Both the position numbers and the translations under genes were made by a program. Below the pieces are notes generated by a model. That model did no database searches and had not been told where the DNA came from. It saw only the letters and a list, made by a program, of their open reading frames with translations. This document shows positions 14,101 to 27,019 of a stretch of 64,000 bases of DNA, piece after piece. Source of the DNA: Neckera pumila (taxonomy: Eukaryota > Streptophyta > Bryopsida > Hypnales > Neckeraceae). The DNA is taken from the NCBI GenBank assembly GCA_963969595.1, contig OZ018408.1, forward strand, positions 1,860,001 through 1,924,000, in the 5' to 3' direction. Each line of letters begins with the position of its first letter. The first letter of the stretch is position 1.

Positions 14101-14608
14101 CTACGAAATTGGAACACAGTCAGGATAAAGGCTTGCAACAAGAAACTAGCACCAACTGAAACTGGAGCAGGTTAGAAAACCTCAAAATGGCGAGCTGAAA
14201 CTCAAATTTTTACCAGTCCGAAATTTGAGGTCGCCACTTCAACGTCACATTTTTGTCATTTTCGCAAATACGACCATCCTGGCTTAGATTTTGAAAGCCC
14301 ACTCAAGGCTTTAGGTCCACTGTAGTACACCAGTTTAACGAATATGAGGTTGCGCAGGCTTGGACAATGTCAGTGGTGCTTGCTGTGGAGCTGGGTTTCT
14401 GAATGCGCAAGTTCGCTGTGGACTGCCTATGCCCCCGGGTTTGATGGAAATCAAGTCCTCGCTGTGCAAGCGGCCCTCCAAGTACCTGTTCTGGGATATC
14501 GTGCACCCCACAGAGCAAGTGGTGAGACTTCTGTTCAAGAGTTTCTGGTCTGGTGGACAAGCGAATACCACATATCCCATGACCATGAAGGCCTTGGCTT
14601 CCTTGTGA
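11103..14608 (+). CDS. GDSL esterase/lipase, five exons
   Basis: SGNH/GDSL hydrolase of the plant extracellular lipase family; cleaves ester bonds of lipids or cell-wall esters. Exons with GT-AG borders and matching phases: 11,103-11,376; 12,133-12,251; 12,822-13,049; 13,680-13,935; 14,358-14,608. They join to 1,128 nt, 375 codons plus stop. The ATG at 11,103 is followed by a hydrophobic stretch (about residues 8-24), a likely signal peptide. Block I is FGDSFADVG with nucleophile Ser47; block II is GVNFASAGSG (oxyanion Gly113); block III is GSND (Asn174); block V is DIVH (Asp339, His342). All catalytic blocks are present and the length is typical. For exon 4, the acceptor at 13,680 was preferred over one near 13,657 because it gives the usual DLYKSGARK start. 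The true substrate cannot be told. It converges on the methyltransferase gene. Confidence 0.9.
13898..14035 (+). repeat. 69-bp tandem duplication across exon 4 / intron 4
   Basis: 13,898-13,966 is repeated with a few differences at 13,967-14,035. The unit contains the end of exon 4, its GT donor (13,936) and the first intron bases. The second copy has a stop TAG at 14,001 in the exon frame just before a stronger-looking donor (GGTGAG). Confidence 0.8.
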
Positions 14609-15355
14609 GTGTTAGAGCAGGTCAATCGTTGAACTGAGTGTGCAATCACAAGAGAATCTTAAACAAGAAAATACTAATTTGCGGTTCCTAAAATCCTGTA
14701 AGCACATTGCTCAAGTTCAAAATACCAACAAGTAACCATGGCCCATTGTACACGGAGATAATAAGGGGCAAGGATGGTGTGGAAGTTACAGACTGAATTA
14801 CTAGATGAGTTTCTGAATGTTGCACGTGCATTCTCGTGCTCACCAGTACTAGCAAATCAAAGAAAAAACCATATTGACCTGCTGAGGATAACTGCAGGAT
14901 CTGAGCATCTCGAATTTGGACCTCAATGGTCTTCGTGCTGAATCAGTGACGAAACGAGTTGATTTGGACTTCAATGCTGATTCAGGTGGGAAAATGGTAT
15001 AATCCCTACGAATATTTAGTACGGCTTATTATTCCAGTAGCAATAAACACATATCTCTTACGCCCTCGATACAGATTTAATCTCGAATTGAGACAAGGAT
15101 CCAATCCAAATGTTCACATATATTATCTGAATCAACATTGATGCCTAAAACAAGTGTCTCGGCACTGATTTAGAACGAAGACCATTGAGGTCATAATTTG
15201 AGATAATGAAATGAATGGATACGGAATCTAGTTTACCTGGAGGTCATGACCTGCTCAGAAGATTTGATTTCCAACGATACCTGGTGCACTCACACAAGAA
15301 TACCTGGCATCAACATTGATGCCAATAAAAAAAGTCAAAACTTTGAAAACATCCT
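14609..15355. other. Gap between convergent genes
   Basis: Downstream of the lipase stop and of the methyltransferase stop. It should hold both 3' UTRs and polyadenylation signals. No additional gene seen. Confidence 0.4.
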
Positions 15356-18300
15356 TCAAACGTAGTCGTCATCAAGAACTATAGTTTCCGGTGTGGATGT
15401 ACCATTGTCTGCGTCACCGCCATCTCCATAAGGTCTAAAAGGTGGGTCTTCTTCATCGTTCCTACTCATGAGGTAATTGTTGTCGGAGTGGTCCGGCTGC
15501 TCCACCAAGACATCATCAAGAAATACGCCTCCCTCTTTGATCACCTCATCCATCTCTTCCTCTTCTTCATCGCCTTCTTCTTCTTCCTCTTCATCAGACG
15601 AAGCGTGACAAGTCTTACCTCGTTTCCTCTTTCTAGTTCGCCGGATCATAGATTCTATCTTCCTCAGTTTCCTCCCTTTCAGGCCTACCTCAACCTTCAA
15701 TAAATTGGACTCGTGTTTGAAATGGTAGGGCGCTCGAAAGCAGAAAACTGAAAGGTCAAAAAACTCTAGAACTTTATCGGTCCTCCTGCAACATTTGCAC
15801 AGGGTTCGTCATTCTTGCATCTTGTTTCTAAAAGAAATGAGAACAAAATGTTCATAAATGAAATGATGAATGTCAGCAGAAATTTGCAAATTATTTCAAA
15901 TCTATGAGACAGAAGTTGAGAACGTAGTTACTGCATCGTAACTCTATTTGCGAGAGTATTCTAACATCATGGAGAGCTACAGAGAAGAGAAAATGGTAAG
16001 GTTATATTTGTTAAAATTAGCGGATTTTAGAATGCCAAAAATGTGACATTCAAGAGCTTAAAATTTTGAAAGCTAGTATTTTCAAGTGCCTAGAGCTTTG
16101 AACATTAGGGCTTTCAAGTGTTCCATAGGGTGTTCAACTAAAACCTTGAGCTAGGACAGATACAGATGTGAGATTCAGCTGGAATCCAGTTTTCCTTCGG
16201 GGTACCAAAACTACCAAGGGTGCCAAGTTCAAGGTTGTGTGAGGGGACAACTTTCACAGCTGTGAGTTTACATGGTCATATTTGTTAAAATGGCGAACTC
16301 CAAAGCACTAAAAATTAGGAATGATACAGATCTGAGGTTCTGGGAAAGTGCCAATTGCTTGACATTTCGCCCTATTGACGAATATGACGATATACTTGAC
16401 TCGTATAACTAAGATCGACGCTAGTGCATTTAGCTTTGAGAGAGTAGAACGAAACCTGTATGTTTCGTTTTCTCCAGTCTTGATAACAACCCAACCACGA
16501 GCATAAAATCCCTCATAGCCATGCGATGCCAACTCAAGGTCATTGATATTCACGCTGCTTTCGATCACATACTGCATGCAAAGACGCACTGCTATCAGAA
16601 CTTGCAAATTTCTAGATACCAATGCTTCGGCCTGTAAATCTAATTTGGAAGCAACTTGACAAATAACATGCACTTGCTTTACCCAGATTGTTTTCAGAGT
16701 GAAAGTAGAAGAACTGTGACAAGTAACTTTTGTAACACGCAATTCTTCGGTTCAAGAGCCTGCATTGCCTTGGTAGGGATCACAACAGTCTTTCATTACA
16801 TTAATGAGTTTAGAAACGCACCACAAAGAAGGGGCTCCAGGTCCTTCGGCTATAGACTGACCACAACTCGTCCTTTCCTGGAAAAATGAAGATTTTGTTG
16901 TACATCCGTCTGTAACTCGTAACCCTGCAATAATTGCCAATTAAAGAGGAGTAAGATTCTGGATATGGTACAGGGAGGGACATGCGAATACAGCATCACA
17001 TGCTCAACATATATTCGTACCTTTTACCTCCCAATCATGTACCAAAACAAACGAACACTAATTACCTCGACTATACATCACCCTCGCACATGCCTTACCG
17101 GTGCAGCAGATTATCTAGGCTCTCGAAATTTCTCTCGGGAAAACAGTCATCAGAAAACTTAACCCCTTGTGGACCAACGGCCTAAATTTGGCCTTACGTT
17201 CACTTAGAAGTTCATGTAAGAGCAGTTCATGTAGAGCAAGTCATGTAAGAACTTTCTTCTGTTCAGTATTTATTTATTTTCTATCAACACATGCAGTGCT
17301 CTTCACTGACTCTGGTGATAAAAATTCTGGCCTCATCTGCATTATCTCATTCACAGTATGACCAATCAAATTGGTTGTTAAAAACAAAAAAGATGAACAT
17401 TTAACCTGATCCAACCTTCAAGAAATCACAATGTCCTAACCTGTGAGAAAATGCAGTCCAGGAATCCTGAAAATCGACTTCTCCTCGTAGATCGTATAGC
17501 CCGGTTCCCCTCAGAGGATTCCATGTGTCTTCCTCGCCCTGCAGATAAGATGGCACAAGCTCCATGTACTGCCTGCTCAAGAGAAACGTGAAGCTAGCCA
17601 TCACATTGAGAGGACCAGCTTAGTTCTCTCACGACACAGTTGAGCTTCCAATCCGGACTAACTAGAAACTGTTAAGCCTAAATACAATAACACTTACATT
17701 TCAATGCAAAGGGGAAGCTTCTTTCCAGTTTTCTGATTCTTGCTGGAGAAACGATCGCCAGTCCTCCGGAGTATAAGTGCATACCAGTTTGGCCGTTCGT
17801 GTTGGTTATACAATGCCCATATCTACACACGCGACCACCATTGTCCAACAGGCCCAAAGAAAAAGGGAACTGGCAGTATCAATTCTGCTGATATCCTCCA
17901 ATTAGATTACATCCATCTCCATTTTCATGACATGCGAGAAACGAACTGTAAAGAAATCATTATTGACAGCTATTTTAATTCTCTCTGTCACACCTAAGTT
18001 CTGAGGGCAGTCCAGGATGGAAGAGTAAGATGTTACATCGTGAGTCTCCATAACCGAGCACTCCTTTTCCAGACAAGGTCCGGGCAGTTGGATTCGTCTG
18101 CTAGTTTCCCGTACAGAGCTCCAAAGGAGAGGACTCAAAAGATAAGTGATGGCCTGTACCTGCATACACACAGGCAGGACACAAGTCAGTATCATGAAAT
18201 TGCAAATTGATTTTTAGCAGAATCTCTCAAGCATCACAATATTATTAAGCAGATCAGAACAGACCTCTAAGTACGAACAGGGAGTGCAGAATATTCTGCA

Positions 18301-21300
18301 TTGCAGATCTTCAGAGCTTAAGATTAACCAAATGGGAGAAGGCGAAAAGGAGGGAAATTGCAGCAGATAACCGGCGGTGATCAGTTGAAGCAAAGGAGCA
18401 GGGATGGTGGTAGTCTTCCCAAAAGACACCTCAACCCAATTGCCTAATTATGTTATGCTGCCAAAAAATCGGGACTTACAGTAAAAGCGTTTCCTAAGAG
18501 CCTCCATCTGATGGCTGCTTTGAGTGGCTCAAATTCGAGGGCCTCAAGGCACCGGAAACCACCTTTCTGCTTTCCCCTTGCTGGGATATTGGAGCTTTCC
18601 TCGTTCCTGGTCAGAGATCAGCAAGCCCTTGCACCTTGAGTCAAACAATCCTAAGCAGACTCAACAAGTCAGGCCCTTACCACCAAATGCCAACATTACT
18701 AAGCAAAAATGACAAGATGCCAAGACAGTCCTGAATGTGTTTGTTGAGCTTACAAATCGAATGACGAATAGTCCGTGGAGCATGCTCCTTTTACGAGTAC
18801 ATTTGTATGATGAGGTTGATATCCCATAATCAACTCCAGCTCAATATGATTAAGATACCGTAGATTATCTGTTCCTTTCTCCATAACCAATTCCAGCTGA
18901 CAGCTATTGCCTTTATGGTCGTTGTTTGATAAGACGACCTAATCCCCCAAACCACTGAAAACATTTAATCAGGCTGTATTCCATTTAGTTGTCAAGTGAT
19001 AACATACAGGACGCTTTCTTGTGAATTGCAATCAACGAAGGATGCTGTACTTATCCTACTGATGGTCGTTGAGTTCACGAATGTGAGGTAATTCGCATCA
19101 AAGAACGAGTAACGAGGTTTTCAGTGGAATTAGATTATTTCAGGAACTTTTAGACAACATTATTAAAGAAAAAAATTGATTGATGGAGAAATCTCCCTAT
19201 AGTCACATTGATCATTCAGAGAACTCCCTACATATCATGCGGATGCCATTGGATGATCACTGTAACAATAGGGAGACTCCCACCGATAGTGGGAGAAATT
19301 TTCTTTATAATGTTATCTGTGAGTTCCTGAAACGATCTATTTCAATTGAAAACCTTGTTGAATGACGGGCGTGCCGGAACTACAGAACGTACACAAAAAC
19401 TCTCTTCGCAAGATGTGAGTAAAAAGAATGCACCCCAGTCTTCTCTTCAAGTGCAATGGCGTCGTGCAAGCAGCTTTGAACGAAAGTGGAAGGGTGATCT
19501 CGCACTCTTGGCAGCCTGGAGGGATGAGGGATGTTTGTCCAGTATAACCTCCTCCTCTTCGTGGGTGAGAGCTCAATGGAGTCTAACTCAATAGGCAGCA
19601 ACCCCAGGTACTTGGAAATCTCGTCCCGGTCAATCCAAGTCATTGAGGCTACGTTCTCCACCAGAAACCTGCAGCACGCACACTCCAGCATGGAAGTGCC
19701 AACTGGCCAGCAAAGCGGAGGAAAAAAATCTTTTAATTTATGGTTACTTTGAAAAAATCACATCAGTGGATTGTACGCATAACCCACTTTGATGTTAGAT
19801 ATTACGGTTTACCATCTGGGGTTGAAATCCTTCAGCACTCCAACGAGATCAAAAAACAGTCTGCTTCGAGATCCGTGAAGCCTGTACATGCCATATAATG
19901 ATGAAATCAGGTTACAACTATGCTGAACAAGATTAAAGTAGAGGATACCTTGAGCACTATTCCCATTCCCATTGCCAAACTTGAAAATCCTAAGCCACTT
20001 ACTTCTGTCATCTACAGCAATGTATATGTTATACCTCAATATTTTACCAAATCTAAAGGGTACCTAAGGATTTTAGTACCCTCAACCTTCTATTCAAGAA
20101 TATGACTAGGGCTACGATGATTGTGGCAGTACTTTCACAAACAGAATTGGAACTGTTTTTGGAGATTATCCATTGAATGACCTAATGCATTGAATGAAAC
20201 TGAGGTCACCGTGATCGAAAATTTGATGGCACTAGGCGTAAAGGAAAAATGGAAAAAGAACAGACTTTATCTCACCCTTCTTTTTTGCCCAAGCAGCTGA
20301 GATCTTGGCAAGGGAAGCCACCAACAACAAGATCAATTTCTTCACGAATTGCTGGCTTCGCAAGCCTTCTCACATCTCCAACATGACGCACCTCCGGAAA
20401 CTTTGCCTTGACAACTTGAATAGCTGGGTCAAACTGATAGGAATATGTTAGTACGTCGTCTCCTGGCAAGATATAACGACTACTATTATCGCCAGAAAAA
20501 TTTACTTGAGCTTTGATCACTAGCTACAAAAGACAGTTGACTAATACGGGCAATCAAACCTCGTTGGGGGTTGAGAATCAATTGGGCTTAGGACTAGCAT
20601 GATGGATTCTCATGGACAAAATCAGGTATCGCTATTTGCAATAAAGATTTCTCTAGAGGATAAGGTGTACTATGTTCAAAGGTGTTGTTATGTATGAAGT
20701 GAAGCTCATAGTCACCTGACAAATTTCACAAATACAAGAGCAGAGTCCCAACCACCAAAAGTGAGAGAGCGAGGAGCACGTACCACTTCCGAGCTGTAGC
20801 CTACAAAGGGAATTCCCAGGCGTGTCAAAGCTGCCCAGATGCCACCAATGCCATCAAAGAGGCTTAGTACCACAAGCTTCCTTCCAGTCCAGTGTCCGGC
20901 CTTGGCCTTGAACGCCGCCAACCAGTTTCCGTCTCCATCCCCTTCAAACGGCTCCTACAACCCTAATCTCACAAGTATTACACTCCAAACCTTCGCCGTG
21001 AACTTCTCTACAGCGACATCCTAGAATATCCTTCACACTGTCTACCATTGACTGCAGTCCAATTGTCAGTCTTCCAAACTATGCCATAGTGAAAAAGTTG
21101 GGACCCCAGCTGGAACGAATAAAGAGGAGTGAGCGAACGGGCTGACACGCTTCTAAATCGCGGGATTGCAGAATCAGTGTCAAGGTCAGTAACAAATTCT
21201 AAAAACGATGTTCAACACTGCAAAGAACCAGGGCTTCAGTGCACCACCAGAAAGTATTAAACACAAAATCTGCATTGAAGACTGCACTCCCAGTGGCAAC

Positions 21301-21958
21301 ATTCATTCCCAAGGGGATAATATCACACTACAAAGTCCTGAAGACGAAACGAAAATAATCATATGTGCTACATTGACAAAATTTCAGAAATTTGACACCT
21401 TCCAACCAGGAACTAGCCCAGTTTTGAAATTGACTGAACCTCAAGCGATACCCACCATAGACTCTCGAGCTCTCGACAGTTCAAAATCACCATTTCCAAG
21501 CTCTGAATTTGCTATTCAAACAAACAGGATCATATTGGCTTAGATTCGAAACGACCACACCCCAAACCTTATGACACTCTCCAATTCGAGGCTGCAAATT
21601 CTCCTGCCAAATGACGTCCAAATGCCAAATCACAGCCAAAACTCTGTTCCCAAATTTTTTTTATGTGCATTAGTCATTCACACCTCGAGCTCAAGAGACG
21701 ACACCCTCGTACCTCCACTTCCAAAGAGCGAGGCGCAAAGGTGACTGGAGAATGGGATCCCAACCCCTTCTCCAGAATCTGCAAACTTCGAGCTGCAGTC
21801 GGTCGCGGGGGAGACTGCTGCTGCGGATTCTTCTCTAAACTCCATTGCCGCAAGAGAGGCTGCTGGGGCGGAGGGGCTTTGCCCAGGGACGACTCGTGCT
21901 GCTTCAGGCGCAGGGCTTCTCGTTCCAGGTCCTTGATCTTGTGAATTAGGTCTTCCAT
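15356..21958 (-). CDS. DNMT3-type cytosine-5 methyltransferase with C-terminal DUF3444-like domain
   Basis: Probable nuclear de novo DNA methyltransferase. Minus-strand exons with GT-AG borders: 21,958-21,713; 20,954-20,784; 20,433-20,276; 19,881-19,813; 19,668-19,434; 18,896-18,754; 18,606-18,480; 18,159-17,992; 17,822-17,698; 17,572-17,441; 17,131-17,099; 16,924-16,822; 16,571-16,456; last from about 15,747 to the stop at 15,358-15,356. Motifs in order: LSLFDGIGG (I), VGGFPCQDLS with the catalytic Cys (IV), SRLFFDLV, FLVENVASM (VI), RRRLYWTNIP (VIII), IELELIMGYQPHHT, RWRLLGNAFTVQAI (X). The order and spacing follow DNMT3. Exon 1 is coiled-coil and Gln/Pro rich; no PWWP or ADD domain seen. 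After motif X the frame reaches IWALYN-ERPNWYALI, TAFSH, IFIFPGKDELWSVY and GWVVIKTGEN, the pattern of DUF3444, then a basic stretch and an acidic tail. Weak points: first exon, 19,434-18,896 and the last junction. Two separate genes are possible. Confidence 0.75.
19337..19434 (-). other. Unresolved methyltransferase segment (exon end or frameshift)
   Basis: Past the exon 5 frame at 19,434 the minus strand continues in a different frame as REFLCTFCSSGTPVIQQ. That resembles the region that DNMT3 proteins have between the last helix of motif VIII and the motif IX helix. Reaching it from exon 5 needs either a one-base change near the T run around 19,420 or an unusual splice, so the borders here are uncertain. 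Confidence 0.35.
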
Positions 21959-24900
21959 CAAGGGGATCACAGTCTGCTTCTGTTTGTTTCCAAATCCGAC
22001 CCTCAAAATCTTGTCTCGAAATACTGAGCTTCTACCCAAATCATCGAATCTGGTTGCCCGAATTGCCTACATGCTTGGAGCAACAGTCGCACATTCTGAC
22101 ACTCCATTGTGAGTCCTACACACACTCTCTCTCTTATTCTTTCGAATGCACGCACGTAATTCCAAGGGTATCAGAAAGCAGCATTACGTACGCATGAACT
22201 TTCAGTTGCAAAAGGAGTAGAAAGGGAAAGGGAGGTGGAGAAGGAGAAAGGGAGCGACACGAAGGGACAAAACTGCCAAGTCTCTTGAGAACTCCCGTCC
22301 CCTTCCCAGGTCGGGGAACCCAACGGCTGGCGCAATTAAGGGCGGGTTTACACTGGGGTCCAAGATCAAGTCCAAGAAACTCTGAAATCAAGCAATCCTA
22401 TTGCTGAAAATTGTTTACACTTGGGTCTAGTTTGAAATTTGTTGAAATGAGCTAAGGTAGAGCCACCCATTCCCAACCAATGACCCATTCCCGACCTATA
22501 GGTGCATGTATTTTTTACCAAGCTTAGAATGTGTTTTTTTTTCCCTTTTCAAGGTTGGAACAATTGGTATTTGTGTTTTAGCATTTTGATGTCCAAATTT
22601 TTTTGTGTTCGGCAACTTCTAGATTTTCTTGTTTTGGAAAAGGTATCATGCAGGACTTAAGGCGTGATGTAGGTTTTCAGAAATATTCAAAAATTTAGGC
22701 AATATGGATGAAAAAATTCTGCAACATTTTGAACATTTCACTTGTAATATCCAATCATTCAGACATTCCAAAAAACACTTCATTTATGTTTGAATCTGAC
22801 CTTCACGTACGGTAGTTATTTTCTTAAAGAGACAAGAATAGGATGTATTACCTTCCTTTAGGGTGGATTTATACTAGGGCCCAAGACCAAGAATTCATGG
22901 ATTTAGGGTGCCCCCATTTTGGACTTAAACCCTTTGCGCACAAAAAAGAAACTATTTCGATATTCGGGGGCCAAATCAATTCTTCACGTACGATAATTAG
23001 GTATCGCTCTTGATATTTTTTTTGAGGAAATAACTAATTAGTTAATCTCATTAATCCTAAATCCAACAAATTAATTGTTTGGAAGAAATAAATTCTTTAG
23101 GAAAAATAGTTGGAATTTATTATTTACCATCAATGATTGAATTTGAAAATTTTGAATTTATAGTTGGAATCAAAGACCTTAAATTAGTAAAAAAAGTTGA
23201 CAATCAAAAAACCACTACTAAATGCAGATAAAATTTTACATTTATTTTTTGTAAAGGTAATTCTCTAAGGGAGCTTTGCAAAACATAAAATTAATGAACA
23301 ATTGTAGAAAAGTCCTTTTAACCTTAATAAGAGCCCAAGTTTCTAGGAAAGAATGTTCTTTAAAAGGATGAAGTAACTTAACTTCTTCAGTTCATATAGA
23401 AATAATTCTTCACATATTCTTAGGTCTTTCACAATTTAGAGGGGATCCTTACTACATGGTATACAATTTTATGAAGGCTTGCTATCCAACAATTATTGCT
23501 TGTTCCCTCGGTCCCTCCAATTGCCATACAAAATTATTTGTATACTTAATCAAATTTTCAAGTCTTTCTAGTTGATTTTGGAATAAGTGTCTTTTTAAAA
23601 ATGATAGTTATTTTGGTTGCTAATTTGGAATTTTAGATATCTTAGCCCTCTATTTTATCCAACAAGACCAAGAAAAAACATTCAAGCATAAACAACTATC
23701 AATGCTAATTTTGTAATCTTGAGTTTCAAACTTATTAGGAGTTGTATTGTTGATAGAATGATTCAAATCTATCATAGTATGATTGATGGTTCCTTAGCTA
23801 AAGTATTGAGAATGTTATATATACAATTTTTTTATTGAAATGCCACATGATTTGAGGGCTTTTAATTATTTATTTATTTATTTAAAAAAATGTGTCAATT
23901 AAAACAAAGAGAGGAATACAAGTTGGTTTGGGTCAAAGGAATTGTGAGAGAAAAAGTGAGATGCCACCTAGGAGAGAAAAGCCCCATCTAGCGGAAAAAA
24001 ATCATTTATTTGCCAATCAATAAGGAAATCGATTATAGGTCTATTCTTTTATTCATCATTGCATCTATTATAATGAAAACAGATGTGATTCTTCCAAACC
24101 ATACCGACAAGAATGGACAATCCCTCCGAACAAGTAGGTTACTTTTGAAATTTCAATTATAAAATGATAAAACATCTTGTATATTTTGGATCCTAACTAT
24201 ATGTTATGATTAGCCAAGCATCTTCCACATTTACAAAGCTCAAGTTCCAAGTTGTAAGACCCATAACATTGTTAACCTTCACTGGGGGTCTCTTTTGCTC
24301 CGCCCAAAAGCGGGAGCCCCTAGCGCCAGGTCAAGAAAAAGTCACAACTTCTTAATTAAATTCATTGTTGACTTTGAGTTCCCCTAGGATGCGGATTGGG
24401 TCAACTCAACAAGATGCAGATCCATGCATCCAACTGACAACCAATCTAATGTAGACAGAAGTTACGTCCACAAACCAATCTGATGCCTGGGATTATAACT
24501 TAGTTTCCTCCAAGGCATCTAGCGGGGGATTATCTCTCCTCTGAGGGGAAATGAATGAACCTAGTTAACATTGTCATGCCATTGCAAGGTCAATTTCTAC
24601 GTCCAACTTTGGTATAATAGAAGTAACTATACATGAGATTTGGAAGTTCCTAGAATAAAGTTCAAGGTCGACACTCTAATACCCAACTCTTGTGAATCAC
24701 ATATACATATTCTTCAAAAAATTTAGATTTGAAATTTGTTGAATTGATTTTGCTCAAGTTTCCCCAAACCCAATTTCCCATCTTTGGACACAATGCTAAT
24801 TGAATTTGCAAAGAAACTTCAAGGACAAAATTTTATTTTGTCACCAAATGACAGCTTGTAATCATTATAAAAAAAAGATGAGATCATCAAAATGAAACAA

Positions 24901-26154
24901 GTACAGTACGAACATGTTGATGAAAATGATTTCTATCCAAAATTGATGACATGATGGACTTTGTTGGTTGTCCCCACTCTTGAGAAATTTTAAAATACTT
25001 CTCCATGAAGAACACTTATGATCTAAACCGTGTTGCTTTTTCTGCTGCTATTCTAAACCTTCGGTGCCGTGCCCAGGAACTACAGTATACTCACTTTTCA
25101 CGTACAATAGCACGAGGGATAGCCATCAGTCTGAACAGTACAGTACAGTACAACATTTCAGCTTTCCAAGTCAATTGCACCACCGGACTTCTGCACTCTG
25201 GCAGCAAACTTTGTATAAGTTAGCCTGAGTCATACTTCCCATGCTTTGCCAGTCATCAATTTTGTCTTTCACTTCACATTCTTGGTGAACAACTCATGTC
25301 TGTGATCAGTTCGGTGCTTCCAGAGCCGTTCCTGAATTCAATCATGTAGAATTCTCGCCCTACTTTACAATACTTAGTCATATAGGGTCATGATATACGT
25401 AATCAAATCATCACTATAATTCAGAATCACTGCAAGTATCCCACTGAAAGAAGCAACGCTATACTTTGAATGCCGTTACAGATCAAATATGGTTCCAAAC
25501 TTAAGTCTTTTCCGGCACGCAAAGGGTATTTTCCACTCAATCATGAGGTACTGAATCCTGCATCTTTTAGAAAGAAACAAGCCTGCAATTTGCTACAGCG
25601 AATGTGGTCACAAACTTTGGAAATCTTCGTAAGTCACACAAAGATCTATATAATCATGTGACACAAGTATAGAGCAATACACATAATATGAATGGAGACT
25701 TCGACCAAATCTGGCAGCGTTCATGTTCCCGGGACCTATGTCAACAAGACACAGTCCATACCGACATGCACACATTGAAACTAGTGTCAAAACCATCTGC
25801 AGGCCAAGAATCTAAACTACTCTTCAGCAGCCTCTGAAAAATAAGAGAGTCTAGACATCACACAGGCAACTGACCAGCCTAAAATTGAGCATCCAAACTC
25901 CAAACTCCGAGAAACTAAGAGCGCATGACTGCCGTCCAAATCTTACAGCTATTTCTAAAGCGGAGATCGACGAGATTGAATACCAGAGGTTTGCAAGGGA
26001 GTTGGACTACCACACTAAGACGATGAACCGACTGGTCCCTTCTTTCCACTCGAACGTGATAAAACCCTCCAACAGGTTCAAATCAGGGACTGGGAAGAAT
26101 CTCATACTAAACCTAGTAGGAAGGAAATGTAGAACATGGGCGCCTGTGAAACAT
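21959..26154. other. Intergenic
   Basis: No gene recognised. Around 22,451 the sequence TAAGGTAGAGCCACCC matches the left end of the MITE at 57,239. Sequences near 22,345 and 22,860 share the GGG...TTTACACT(G/A)GGG..CCAAG end of the element at 49,012-49,430, so fragments of these small elements are present. A short (TTTA)n tract lies near 23,863. Confidence 0.4.
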
Positions 26155-26170
26155 TGTGTGTGTGTGTGTG
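26155..26170. repeat. (TG)8 microsatellite at CASP-like 3' end
   Basis: Eight TG units lying two bases beyond the stop codon of the CASP-like gene (stop complement at 26,173-26,175), so within its 3' UTR. Confidence 0.8.
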
Positions 26171-26172
26171 CA

Positions 26173-27019
26173 TCAAAGGAGATACCACCGAGCAACGCGT
26201 AATCCTGTTAAGAGGGACGAAATGGCGAGGAAGAGGAAGGCACCAAATCCGAGAGCGATGGAGACGCGAGCTTGCGTACAGTACCCGCCTGCTTGCGAGC
26301 ATTCATATTGCCCATAGATGAGTGTGTTTCCCGACTGGAGAAGCTGCGCCATGGCAATGCCTGCGGAGTTTGCAGAAAACAAAAGGTACGCAAAGCCTTG
26401 GTCATGTCCGAAGTCGAACCACACTTGGAAAGTCTCGGGTAACAGAAGACTGCCCTTCACGTAGGTGTACACGGCCAGCAACGTCTCCACGAAGGAGTAC
26501 ACGCAGATGATCGCATTCACGGCCAATACATACCTGCCCCCAAACCAAAAACCACGCAAAGCTCTTCAAACAACCAGAATAGATCTATTGGGCTATTTAG
26601 ATTGGTCAAGTCAGATCCATACTCGTCCTCGTTTTCTGAGCGCTCGAATGTGGCACTCTTAGCACGCCATGGCTGTAGAGAAGCTCAAAGGCATGTAAGT
26701 AGAATGGGCCTACCATCAGTACAAGGATTTGAAGAAAGGGAGAGATTTAAACTATGAATGAGGCCATCGTCTGTAACGGGGCTTACCGGTAGGGATCGAA
26801 GTCGTGCCAGGCCACTTTTCTATCCGTGCCTCGTATTCGGTGTTTGTTGGTTCCCATTACTAGCACGGCGCTAAGCGAAAATCCAAACGTGATGACTCGG
26901 AAGAGCAGAAGCAGCGCATTCGTGCGCCGCCGCTTCTCCAGAGCGGTTTTCCCATAGAAATGTACGTCCGTGGAGGAATTCAGGGCGCTAGAATCGTTTC
27001 CAATAGCGCCGTTCTCCAT
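26173..27019 (-). CDS. CASP-like (MARVEL-type) four-helix membrane protein
   Basis: Casparian-strip membrane domain protein-like family, plasma-membrane proteins with four transmembrane helices thought to form scaffolds. Two exons: 27,019-26,787 and 26,533-26,173, GT-AG, phase 2, total 594 nt, 197 residues. The N-terminus is hydrophilic and cytosolic. TM1 is about residues 34-56; TM2 follows the junction DFDPYRYVLAVNAI; TM3 carries FGHDQGFAYLLFSANSAG, which fits the conserved Asp and helix of CASPL proteins; TM4 is near the C-terminus (SIALGFGAFLFLAIS). An extracellular loop with Cys residues (YECSQAGGYC) precedes TM4. The length is normal. The arrangement suggests the CASPL4 subgroup, but I would not give a symbol. 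Confidence 0.85.

Noticed and set aside
16308..16455. Continuation of the methyltransferase exon to the stop at 16,308
   Set aside because: The translated tail becomes hydrophobic and family-unlike after 16,456, where a GT donor exists, and the acidic C-terminal exon at 15,747 has a strong acceptor. The phase of that last junction remains unsolved.
26007..26510. Several frames opposite and beside the CASP-like gene
   Set aside because: Shadows of the CASP-like exon in other frames.
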